A DNA stretch of 5,815 bases, taken from the NCBI GenBank assembly GCA_016177385.1, contig JACOVJ010000076.1, positions 1-5,815 of the forward strand, given 5' to 3'. The notes below the pieces were generated by a model. That model worked only from the letters and a program-made list of their open reading frames with translations. It was not told the DNA's origin and searched no databases. Origin of the DNA: Candidatus Niyogiibacteriota bacterium. GTDB lineage: Bacteria; Patescibacteriota; Minisyncoccia; HO2-45-28. Positions 1 through 5,166 of the stretch are shown here, one piece after another (within the stretch, counting starts at the first letter, position 1; every line of letters begins with the position of its first letter). A program made the translations under genes and the position numbers.

Positions 1-1505
1 ACCTCCGTGTGTATGAGTTCAACGGCTCTACATGGACCGAAAACTGTGCTCAGAAAAATATTGGAACCATAAGCAATACCGCACACGCCGCACTTTCTCC
101 AAACAGCGTTGCTATCATTGATAACAATAACAGCGACCTCCGCAACTACCAATGGAGTTCCCCGCTCCTCTACGTCGCAAGCAACACTGATTTCCCATAC
201 TTGTCGGTCTCGGACGCAGGATACACGACCGCCGAAGCGCTTTCCGTGCGCACGGAATTGCGAGTAGGGCAGAGCGCCACCTCCACGGCGGCAACCAGTT
301 CTCCGGCGCTCATCGTTTCCGGGAAAGCGTTGTTTTTGAGCGATACTACTGTTTACGGCAAGATCGGTATCGGGACAACGAGTCCCAACCAATCGCTTAC
401 GATTTTTTCGTCAACCACGCCTTCTTTAGAATTTTCAGCAACATCGGGGGATACCAATAAATGGACTCTGGGAATTGATACCGCCGATCAATGGAAATTT
501 AAGATCGCATCCTCCAGCGCCGTAGGCACGAATACGCGCTTTACGATTGACGGCGCGGGCAACATCGGTATTGGGACCACAAGTCCTGCCGCTCGATTGC
601 ATGTATTCAATACCGCAAGCACTCCTCAATTCAGGATCGGGTATGACAAGGACTTCTTTGCGGACTTTCAGGTGGATGCCGGAGGGGATCTCACGATCGG
701 TCCCTCGGGAACCACCTCTCCTTCTCTGTTCAATTCCGTTCGTATCACCGATGACAATCTGTTCATTTGTTCGGGAGCATGTCCTTCTCCCGACATTGGA
801 AATGGAATGATCGCAAGCGCTGGAAACCTCATTGTCGAGAACCAGGTGGGCATTGGGACCAGCACTCCGAATTGGAAACTGCAAGTGGCGGGAGTGAATA
901 CCTCCAATTCCACCAAGGCATTCCTTGTGCTTTCCGATTTCAGCGCAGGCGCCAATCTCAAACACTGGTTCTTCTCCTCGCAGGGAGGGAATCTGTATGT
1001 GGGGACAACGACGGACGGGTATGCGACGAGTACGGCATTGACGATATTGAATGGCGGCAATATCGGCATCGGGACGACGAGTCCCTTTCGATTGCTTTCC
1101 GTTGCGGGAACGACAACGGTGGGCGAACTGCATGTGCAAAATAACGCCTCATCAACTACGCAAACGCCCGATATTGATACGCTCTATCGGGATTCCGTTC
1201 CTAAAGCGTGGGTTTCCTTTAATTGCGCAAATGGGTCGATCCGAGGAGCGTTCAATGTGTCGAGCGTAACGCGAACTATTGCGGGGGATTACACGGTCAA
1301 TTTTACGACTGCGATGCGAGATACGAATTATGTGGCAATGTTGTCTGGGCGAGCTCCAATAGCGGGAGGCCAGTCCAATCTATTCGTAGAACAGCATGAT
1401 TCGGTGACTCGTACAACGACCGCATTACGCCTATATTCCCTTAAAGTCGCGGATGAGACGCTATCGGACTGCAGTATTTACAATGTCGTCATTTTTGGGC
1501 ATTAA
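1..1505 (+). CDS. Fibre-like repetitive surface protein, 3' part (5' end outside window)
   Basis: The frame is open to the window edge (first full codon at 3), so the GTG at 9 is probably internal and the true start lies upstream. Residue numbers here count from that GTG; 498 residues are visible. Four copies of an [IV]GIGT[TS][ST]P motif (about residues 119-126, 186-193, 280-287, 352-359), each followed by a hydrophobic strand-like stretch, suggest a repeated beta-structured shaft rich in Gly, Thr and Ser. Residues about 392-498 (KAWVSFNC, FNVSSVTR, DYTVNFTTAM, NYVAMLSG) resemble the terminal domain of phage tail fibres, where it often forms the trimer tip or receptor-binding end. No C-terminal membrane anchor or sorting signal is visible, and any signal peptide would be off-window. 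Proteins of this make-up are common in Parcubacteria-like genomes and are presumed to be surface adhesins; a prophage origin is the alternative, but no other phage gene is present. The fibre family is fairly sure, the role is inference. Confidence 0.75.
   Translation, partial: LRVYEFNGSTWTENCAQKNIGTISNTAHAALSPNSVAIIDNNNSDLRNYQWSSPLLYVASNTDFPYLSVSDAGYTTAEALSVRTELRVGQSATSTAATSSPALIVSGKALFLSDTTVYGKIGIGTTSPNQSLTIFSSTTPSLEFSATSGDTNKWTLGIDTADQWKFKIASSSAVGTNTRFTIDGAGNIGIGTTSPAARLHVFNTASTPQFRIGYDKDFFADFQVDAGGDLTIGPSGTTSPSLFNSVRITDDNLFICSGACPSPDIGNGMIASAGNLIVENQVGIGTSTPNWKLQVAGVNTSNSTKAFLVLSDFSAGANLKHWFFSSQGGNLYVGTTTDGYATSTALTILNGGNIGIGTTSPFRLLSVAGTTTVGELHVQNNASSTTQTPDIDTLYRDSVPKAWVSFNCANGSIRGAFNVSSVTRTIAGDYTVNFTTAMRDTNYVAMLSGRAPIAGGQSNLFVEQHDSVTRTTTALRLYSLKVADETLSDCSIYNVVIFGH
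363..1085 (+). repeat. Four dispersed IGIGTTSP-coding repeat units
   Basis: Units at 363-386, 564-587, 846-869 and 1062-1085 encode IGIGTTSP, IGIGTTSP, VGIGTSTP and IGIGTTSP. The DNA is similar but not identical (for example GGGACAACGAGTCCC against GGGACCACAAGTCCT), so the copies have drifted at synonymous sites while the peptide is kept. Spacing is irregular (about 201, 282 and 216 bases), which fits protein repeats rather than a DNA tandem array. Degenerate relatives lie at residues about 228-238 and 328-337. Confidence 0.75.
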
Positions 1506-1652
1506 ATGAACACCTTTCTTCAAGTATTCAACTCAATATCGGGAAGCGTCGGCTCGGTGATATCCGTGGCGCTCATCATCATTCTCTATACTTGGAAGCG
1601 AGGCTTCCAAGTGGTAGTATTCGTGCATGGCAACACGACGAACATCCTTTGA
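1506..1652 (+). CDS. Small single-helix membrane ORF, apparently interrupted by the REP-RAYT cassette
   Basis: The ATG directly follows the TAA of the fibre gene (TAAATG), an arrangement that suggests translational coupling. As it stands the ORF gives 48 residues ending at a TGA that overlaps the transposase start by 26 bases. Residues about 15-29 (VGSVISVALIIILYT) are a clear membrane helix. From residue 30 on the codons come from a hairpin copy (TWKRGFQ) and the transposase leader, so that tail looks acquired. Removing 1591-2313 restores a frame running to TAA at 2370-2372, giving a 47-residue protein whose helix continues as LMYYL, then a charged tail. The function is unknown; a small partner of the fibre is possible. 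The ORF is short and lacks a strong ribosome-binding site, so its expression is uncertain. Confidence 0.45.
   Translation: MNTFLQVFNSISGSVGSVISVALIIILYTWKRGFQVVVFVHGNTTNIL
1591..1611 (+). repeat. RAYT hairpin copy 1 (GAG loop)
   Basis: Perfect inverted repeat CTTGGAAGC-GAG-GCTTCCAAG, extendable by one A:T pair to 1590-1612. It ends 15 bases before the transposase ATG, so as RNA it would fold in the leader of that gene and might affect its translation. Read through from the membrane ORF it encodes WKRGFQ. Confidence 0.85.
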
Positions 1653-2280
1653 GGAAAACGAGCACTACCATATTTATAATCGGGGAGTTGATAAAAGAAA
1701 CATTTTCCTCGACCGTAATGATGTTGATCGCTTTTTTCTCAGCATGAATCTTTTTAACGCCGCCGAACCCATCGGAAGTATCTATGAAAGCCGATTTGGA
1801 AGCCTCGCTTCCAAGTTGGAAAAAACGCCGCTTGTCAATTTCGTCTCTTATTGCCTTAATCCGAATCATTTTCATTTTTTATTGGAACAAAACACGGAAA
1901 AAGGAATTGAAAAATTTATGCAGCGACTAGGAACGGGCTACACCAAGTATTTTAATACTCGCTACAAGCGAACGGGGGCGTTATTTCAAGGTGTATTTAA
2001 ATCAATCGGTATAGATTCGAATGATTATCTTTTACGCGCGGCTTCCTATATAAATTTAAATGATCGCGTTCACCAACTTGGAAGCGATGCTTCCAAGTTG
2101 GTGAGATCGAGTTGGTATGAATATCAGAATGAAAATGCGGTAAAATTTTGTAAAAAAGATATTGTTTTAGAACAATTTGATAATCGAAAAGAACATGAGC
2201 GCTTTGCGCTGGAATCCATAGAAAACAGCATAGAAAGAAAAAAGCAGGAAAAGGAATTAACGGATTTGCTTCTTGAGTAA
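1627..2280 (+). CDS. REP-associated tyrosine transposase (RAYT, Y1/HUH family)
   Basis: This 217-residue protein matches the Y1 transposase (IS200-like) fold that nicks and rejoins single-stranded DNA at hairpins through a 5'-phosphotyrosine. Visible motifs are YHIYNRGVDKRNIF (14-27), the metal-binding HUH pair H81 and H83 in CLNPNHFHFLL, the candidate nucleophile Y105 (Y108 is the alternative) in GYTKYFN, GALFQGVFK (117-125) and YINLN (141-145), followed by RSSWYEY. The C-terminus (about 183-215) is charged and probably helical. The length is normal for the family. Two loops, 57-64 and 149-159, are encoded by the same hairpin that flanks the gene, giving FGSLASKL and HQLGSDASKLV; these lie between conserved blocks and should not touch the active site. 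The ATG at 1627 fits the family N-terminus, but no Shine-Dalgarno is seen. The gene looks intact, with no frameshift and with the HUH and Tyr residues kept. In other bacteria such enzymes act on REP sequences and seldom move themselves. Confidence 0.95.
   Translation: MATRRTSFEENEHYHIYNRGVDKRNIFLDRNDVDRFFLSMNLFNAAEPIGSIYESRFGSLASKLEKTPLVNFVSYCLNPNHFHFLLEQNTEKGIEKFMQRLGTGYTKYFNTRYKRTGALFQGVFKSIGIDSNDYLLRAASYINLNDRVHQLGSDASKLVRSSWYEYQNENAVKFCKKDIVLEQFDNRKEHERFALESIENSIERKKQEKELTDLLLE
1795..1815 (-). repeat. RAYT hairpin copy 2, inside the transposase gene, inverted orientation
   Basis: Arms TTGGAAGC (1796-1803) and GCTTCCAA (1807-1814) flank a CTC loop, the reverse complement of the GAG loop of copies 1 and 4, so this copy lies in the opposite orientation. 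The next outer pair (1795 with 1815) is a T-G wobble. It is read in frame as FGSLASK (residues 57-63). Confidence 0.8.
2071..2103 (+). repeat. RAYT hairpin copy 3, inside the transposase gene, 15-bp perfect stem
   Basis: Arms CACCAACTTGGAAGC (2071-2085) and GCTTCCAAGTTGGTG (2089-2103) pair perfectly around a GAT loop; T2070 with A2104 adds a sixteenth pair. It is read in frame as HQLGSDASKLV (residues 149-159), between the YINLN and RSSWYEY blocks. Confidence 0.9.
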
Positions 2281-2313
2281 CACAAACTTGGAAGCGAGGC
2301 TTCCAAGTTTGTG
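2281..2313 (+). repeat. RAYT hairpin copy 4, directly after the transposase stop, 15-bp perfect stem
   Basis: Arms CACAAACTTGGAAGC (2281-2295) and GCTTCCAAGTTTGTG (2299-2313) pair perfectly around a GAG loop. The first base follows the TAA stop with no gap. No run of T follows, so a standard intrinsic terminator is not indicated, though the hairpin could protect the mRNA 3' end. Confidence 0.9.
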
Positions 2314-2372
2314 CGTTGATGTACTATCTACATGAGGGCCGCGCTTCTGATCTTCATCGCCGCATTGCTTAA
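2314..2372 (+). pseudogene. Probable 3' remnant of the interrupted small membrane ORF
   Basis: In the frame of the ORF starting at 1506, the sequence right of the cassette reads LMYYLHEGRASDLHRRIA and stops at TAA 2370-2372. Joined after T29 it extends the membrane helix by a few hydrophobic residues and adds an Arg/His-rich tail, the expected shape for a small inner-membrane protein. On its own it has an ATG at 2319 but no ribosome-binding site. This is an inference from frame and composition only. Confidence 0.4.
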
Positions 2373-2406
2373 TTTGGACGCGAAATGTTCGAATTAAGCG
2401 TCCAAA
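2367..2406. other. Overlapping, mutually exclusive hairpins upstream of nrdJ
   Basis: Stem A pairs GCTTAATT (2367-2374) with AATTAAGC (2392-2399). Stem B pairs TTTGGACGC (2373-2381) with GCGTCCAAA (2398-2406). The arms share bases 2373-2374 and 2398-2399 and alternate in the order A, B, A', B', so the full stems cannot both form in one simple fold; they could switch or, if trimmed, make a pseudoknot. No T-run follows, so neither stem is an obvious terminator. Function unknown. The rest of 2314-2521 shows no other clear gene. Confidence 0.55.
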
Positions 2407-2431
2407 AATGTAGAGCGCTCAACGTGTAAAG

Positions 2432-2440
2432 TTATCCACA
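2432..2440 (+). promoter_or_regulatory. Perfect DnaA-box consensus upstream of nrdJ
   Basis: TTATCCACA matches the canonical bacterial DnaA box at all nine positions. It lies about 80 bases before the reductase start and just upstream of the candidate promoter. DnaA is known to control nrdAB in Escherichia coli, so a role in timing dNTP supply is possible. A lone box can occur by chance and no cluster is seen, so this is not evidence for an origin. Confidence 0.4.
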
Positions 2441-2451
2441 AAAAAGCGTAT

Positions 2452-2482
2452 TTGCGCGGGTGTGAAAGGGTCGCGCTACAAT
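2452..2482 (+). promoter_or_regulatory. Weak candidate sigma-70 promoter for nrdJ
   Basis: TACAAT (2477-2482) is a good -10 hexamer. The best upstream match is TTGCGC (2452-2457) with a long 19-base spacer. Transcription would begin near 2489, leaving a leader of about 33 bases with no Shine-Dalgarno. GCGCG (2454-2458) and CGCGC (2472-2476) form an inverted repeat across the spacer that could be an operator. Confidence 0.3.
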
Positions 2483-2521
2483 GAACTCCTGAACGGATTA
2501 CCGGACCCATAACTTTTCACC

Positions 2522-4852
2522 ATGGCTCAAAGCGCCGTAACGAAAGCAAAAGCGCATCCGCCAGCTGGCGGACTCCCTACGATCGCTCCGCCTGCTGGCG
2601 GACTAACGCAGGTCAAGAAGCGGGATGGCAGGATCGTGTCGTTTGACGCGTCCCGCATTACACACGCGATCCTGTTGGCCATGGAAGCGACCAAAGAAGG
2701 CGACCTGAAAAACGACCCGATGAGGGTTTCGGAGGCCGTGGTAAGAGAATTGCAGAAGAAGTACGCGTTGGGCGGCACGCCGGACATCGAGGCGATACAG
2801 GATATCGTGGAGGAACAGTTGATTCTGATGGATTTTCCGAAAGTCGCAAAGGCCTACATATTATATAGGCAAAAGCGCGCCGAGGTCCGCGCCAAGGCCC
2901 AAAAAGTCCCGACAGTCATCCGCAAGCTCGTCCGCGAGAGCAAAAAGTATTTTAAAAACCCGCTTTCCGAGTTCATTTATTATCGCTCCTATTCGCGTTG
3001 GATCGATTCGCAGAACCGTCGTGAGACATGGCTCGAAAGCGTGGGGCGCTATATGGAGTTTATGAAGGAAAACCTCAGTGCCGACCTGAAGGACGACGAA
3101 TATGAGGAGTTGCGCGCGGCGATCCTGAAGCAAGAAGTGATGCCGTCCATGCGGCTCTTGTGGAGCGCGGGGCACGCGGCGCGCGTGACGAATGTCGCGG
3201 CATATAACTGTTCGTTCGTTGCGCCGTCGCGCATCGAGGATTTTGCCGAAATCATGTACCTTTCGATGTGCGGGACGGGCGTCGGATTCTCGGTGGAATC
3301 GCAGACCGCCCAGCAATTGCCGCAGATCAAAATGCAGTCGGGCGAGAAGATCCCGGCCTATACGATCGAAGACAGCAAAGAAGGATGGGCAAACGCCCTC
3401 ACCTACGGACTCAAAACGTGGTATTCCGGAAAGGACGTGGATTTTGATTTCTCAAAATTGCGCCCCGAAGGCGCGCGCCTAAAAACCATGGGCGGGAAAG
3501 CGTCGGGTCCCGGACCCCTGCGAGACCTCTTAACGTTTTCGCGTCGTAAAATTTTGACGCGCCAAGGCAAACGCCTGTCGAATCTTGATGTGCACGATAT
3601 TATCTGTAAGATCGGCGACATCGTCGTGTCGGGCGGCGTGCGGCGGTCCGCGCTGATTTCGCTTTCCGACCTCGACGACATCGAAATGCGCCACGCCAAA
3701 GACGGCCAATTTTATATCAAAGATCCCCAGCGGAGCTTGGCGAATAACTCCGCGGTCTATACGGAAAAACCGTCCACCATTCAATTCATGGAAGAATGGC
3801 TGGCGCTTGCCAGAAGCGGTTCGGGCGAGCGGGGGATTTTCAATCGCGGCGGGCTTAAGCACCAAGTTCCGGCGAGACGTTGGAAGATTTTAAAACACAT
3901 GATGATCCCGCCCGGACCTCCGCCGGGAACCAATCCTTGCGGCGAAATTATTTTGCAATCGAAACAATTTTGCAATTTAACGGAGGTGGTGGCGCGCGCC
4001 GAGGACACCGAAGAAACGTTGCTTCGTAAAATGCGGCTGGCGACGATTTTGGGCACGTATCAGGCAACGCTCACGAATTTTCCGTATTTGTCGCGCGACT
4101 GGGCGCGCAACTGCAACGAAGAGAGATTGCTCGGTGTTTCCATCACGGGCCAATGGGACTGCCCTGCGGTGCGCAACCCCCAAACGCTTAAAAGAATGCG
4201 CGAAGAATCCATTCGCGTCAATAAAGAATACGCGGCGCGGTTCGGCATCGCGCCCTCGACCTCGATCACCTGCGTGAAGCCGTCCGGAACCGTCTCCCAA
4301 TTGGTGGATTCCTCATCCGGCATGCACCCGCGCCATTCGAAATATTACATCCGCCGCGTGCGGATCTCGGCCACGGACAGCTTATTCCATATGTTGAAAG
4401 ACCAGAAAGTGCCATATAAGCCGGAAGTGGGGCAGGCCATAGGAGCGGCCAATACGTATGTGATCGAGTTTCCGGTCAAAGCGCCCGAAACCAGCACGAC
4501 ATTCCGCGACGACCTGTCCGCGCTCCAGCAATTGGAATACTGGAAAAACGTGAAAGAAAATTATACGGAGCATAATCCGTCCGTGACCGTGTCGGTGGGG
4601 GACAACGAGTGGCTCGATGTCGCGCATTGGCTCTATGCGAATTGGGATATGATCGGCGGGCTCTCATTTCTGCCGCGCGAGGACACCGTGTACCAGTTGG
4701 CGCCGTATGAGGAGATCGGCGAGGAGCAGTATAAAAAAATGAAAGAAAATTTTCCCGACATCGATTTTTCCCAGATCGTGCTTTACGAGAAGAACGACGA
4801 AACCGAGGGCGCCAAAGAACTCGCCTGTGTGTCGGGGGTGTGCGAGATTTAA
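2522..4852 (+). CDS. nrdJ: Adenosylcobalamin-dependent ribonucleoside-triphosphate reductase (class II) with ATP-cone
   Basis: It reduces ribonucleoside triphosphates to deoxy forms with a thiyl radical made from adenosylcobalamin, a cytoplasmic and oxygen-independent route to DNA precursors. The 776 residues contain a variable start (1-28), an ATP-cone (about 29-118, VKKRDGRIVSF to AYILYRQKRAEVR) for ATP/dATP activity control, then the ten-stranded barrel. Residues fit the Lactobacillus leichmannii enzyme: C230 (NCSF) and C484 (KQFC) as the redox pair, thiyl C473 and E475 in NPCGEI, and C769/C774 in the C-terminal ACVSGVCEI, the swinging dithiol that is re-reduced by thioredoxin-type partners. 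GKASGPGPL (325-333), GGVRRSALISL (371-381) and KPSGTVSQL (586-594) are family blocks. The L. leichmannii enzyme lacks the ATP-cone. The ATG at 2522 has no Shine-Dalgarno, but no better start precedes the cone. Two palindromes in the N-terminus encode PPAGGL twice. With cobO downstream it forms a B12-linked unit. No intein or frameshift is seen. Confidence 0.97.
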   Translation: MAQSAVTKAKAHPPAGGLPTIAPPAGGLTQVKKRDGRIVSFDASRITHAILLAMEATKEGDLKNDPMRVSEAVVRELQKKYALGGTPDIEAIQDIVEEQLILMDFPKVAKAYILYRQKRAEVRAKAQKVPTVIRKLVRESKKYFKNPLSEFIYYRSYSRWIDSQNRRETWLESVGRYMEFMKENLSADLKDDEYEELRAAILKQEVMPSMRLLWSAGHAARVTNVAAYNCSFVAPSRIEDFAEIMYLSMCGTGVGFSVESQTAQQLPQIKMQSGEKIPAYTIEDSKEGWANALTYGLKTWYSGKDVDFDFSKLRPEGARLKTMGGKASGPGPLRDLLTFSRRKILTRQGKRLSNLDVHDIICKIGDIVVSGGVRRSALISLSDLDDIEMRHAKDGQFYIKDPQRSLANNSAVYTEKPSTIQFMEEWLALARSGSGERGIFNRGGLKHQVPARRWKILKHMMIPPGPPPGTNPCGEIILQSKQFCNLTEVVARAEDTEETLLRKMRLATILGTYQATLTNFPYLSRDWARNCNEERLLGVSITGQWDCPAVRNPQTLKRMREESIRVNKEYAARFGIAPSTSITCVKPSGTVSQLVDSSSGMHPRHSKYYIRRVRISATDSLFHMLKDQKVPYKPEVGQAIGAANTYVIEFPVKAPETSTTFRDDLSALQQLEYWKNVKENYTEHNPSVTVSVGDNEWLDVAHWLYANWDMIGGLSFLPREDTVYQLAPYEEIGEEQYKKMKENFPDIDFSQIVLYEKNDETEGAKELACVSGVCEI
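2557..2572. repeat. Coding palindrome, copy 1 (nrdJ N-terminus)
   Basis: TCCGCCAGCTGGCGGA is a perfect 16-base palindrome, read in frame as PPAGG (residues 13-17). With the next copy it forms a near-identical pair 30 bases apart (18 bases from 2557 and from 2587, one mismatch). It lies before the ATP-cone, where extra residues would be tolerated. It looks like a small dispersed palindromic element rather than native coding sequence. Confidence 0.7.
2587..2602. repeat. Coding palindrome, copy 2 (nrdJ N-terminus)
   Basis: Arms TCCGCC (2587-2592) and GGCGGA (2597-2602) flank TGCT. It differs from copy 1 by one base at 2593 (T for A) and shares the following CT. It encodes the second PPAGGL (residues 23-28), directly before the conserved ATP-cone start. 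Confidence 0.7.
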
Positions 4853-4868
4853 AACAAATGAGAATAGT

Positions 4869-5129
4869 ATGGATCGCGATCTTAAACACTATCTAAATAA
4901 ACAGTTTGGTGAGATTCGGAAAAAACTCAAAGAACATGATGCTCAGTTTGTTGGTATTCGGTCTAAACTTAGGGAACACGACACAAGATTTAAGGAAATC
5001 AATACGCAATTTAAGGAAATCAACATGCAATTTATCAAAATCGATGAGAAATTTGATATTCTTACCCGAAGCAGTAAACGCAGGAACAGAAACGATGAAT
5101 TCGGTTTCGAGAGAAGTGAATCGGATTAA
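4869..5129 (+). CDS. Small coiled-coil protein, probably frameshifted near its C-terminus
   Basis: The ATG at 4869 follows the nrdJ stop by 16 bases; the frame is also open upstream inside nrdJ, but starting there would overlap the reductase. The 86 residues are highly charged with heptad spacing: KLKEHDAQF, KLREHDTRF, then FKEIN, FKEIN and FIKID in seven-residue steps (residues about 19-66). This predicts one long amphipathic coiled coil with no membrane segment or signal peptide. After about residue 67 the sequence becomes Arg/Asn/Ser-rich (RSSKRRNRND) and unlike the helix. The +1 frame instead continues as a helix and ends against cobO, so a one-base insertion near 5065-5067 is likely. The family and function are not recognised; similar short coiled-coil ORFs are common in CPR genomes. 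Confidence 0.6.
   Translation: MDRDLKHYLNKQFGEIRKKLKEHDAQFVGIRSKLREHDTRFKEINTQFKEINMQFIKIDEKFDILTRSSKRRNRNDEFGFERSESD
4988..5044 (+). repeat. 21-base tandem repeat encoding coiled-coil heptads
   Basis: ATTTAAGGAAATCAA occurs at 4988-5002 and again at 5009-5023, exactly 21 bases apart, with a diverged third unit at 5030-5044. Each unit is one heptad (FKEIN plus two residues). The near identity of the first two points to a recent duplication. Confidence 0.7.
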
Positions 5130-5166
5130 AACGGGAATACGAGAGAAATTGGGAGTGGATGTGTAA
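5068..5166 (+). pseudogene. Out-of-frame C-terminal part of the coiled-coil gene
   Basis: In the frame one base later than the ORF at 4869, this stretch reads EAVNAGTETMNSV, then SREVNRIKTGIREKLGVDV, ending at TAA 5164-5166 directly before the cobO ATG. Deleting one C of CCC (5065-5067) joins the parts as DILTEAVNAGTE and gives a 98-residue protein with a continuous helix-like profile. The GIREKLGVDV ending looks like a natural C-terminus. It may reflect a true mutation or a sequencing or assembly error. No independent start with a ribosome-binding site is seen for it. Confidence 0.5.
5151..5155 (+). promoter_or_regulatory. Likely ribosome-binding site of cobO
   Basis: GGGAG sits 11 bases before the ATG at 5167, within the tail of the coiled-coil gene. 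Spacing is slightly long, but this is one of the better purine-rich sites in the window. It supports the ATG at 5167 and suggests coupling to the gene upstream. Confidence 0.4.

Larger units (their letters stand above)
1591..2313 (+). mobile_element. REP-RAYT-REP cassette
   Basis: A transposase gene of the REP-associated tyrosine transposase family is bracketed by hairpin copy 1 (1591-1611) and hairpin copy 4 (2281-2313), both with a GAG loop in the same orientation, and has two more copies inside. The left edge is placed at 1591 because copy 1 lacks the extended left arm seen in copies 3 and 4 and because the upstream membrane ORF rejoins in frame when 1591-2313 is removed. The cassette is visibly more A+T-rich than the reductase gene downstream. 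Borders are inferred; no target-site duplication is seen, and none is expected for Y1 HUH enzymes. Confidence 0.6.

Noticed and set aside
435..1155. Minus-strand and alternate-frame ORFs within the fibre gene (for example 435-1139 minus, 767-1144 plus)
   Set aside because: They are rich in Arg/Cys/Pro with no recognisable motif and mirror the repetitive codons of the real gene.
1614..1617. GTAG next to hairpin copy 1 as a RAYT recognition tetranucleotide
   Set aside because: In Escherichia coli REP the GTAG lies 5' of the hairpin; here it lies 3', and the other copies lack it.
2332..2397. 21-codon ORF MRAALLIFIAALLNLDAKCSN upstream of nrdJ, leader-peptide-like
   Set aside because: Hydrophobic, but no ribosome-binding site and no regulatory codon run; the overlapping frame that rejoins the membrane ORF explains the sequence better.
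2314..2521. Cobalamin riboswitch before the B12-dependent reductase
   Set aside because: No B12-box-like GCCACTG and no matching fold; the leader after the candidate promoter is only about 33 bases.
3504..3518. Palindromic GGGTCCCGGACCC in nrdJ
   Set aside because: It encodes the conserved GPGPL block of the reductase, so the symmetry is probably incidental.
3908..3928. Proline-rich PPGPPPG just before the active-site NPCGEI, with a CCCGG/CCGGG inverted repeat, as another inserted element
   Set aside because: The loop before NPCGEI varies in the family, the stem is only five pairs and no second copy is seen.
4827..4868. Earlier ATG at 4827 for the coiled-coil gene
   Set aside because: It would overlap the reductase C-terminus by 26 bases, and the added residues derive from the codons of the conserved nrdJ Cys motif.
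5060..5068. Programmed +1 frameshift at CTT ACC CGA
   Set aside because: No stop codon or rare-codon pause and no clear stimulatory structure; a simple C insertion explains it. Not excluded.
4906..5166. Independent gene starting at ATG 4906
   Set aside because: Its N-terminal half is a shadow of the coiled-coil frame (repeated LRKS/LSKS); only the C-terminal third looks real, better explained by a frameshift.
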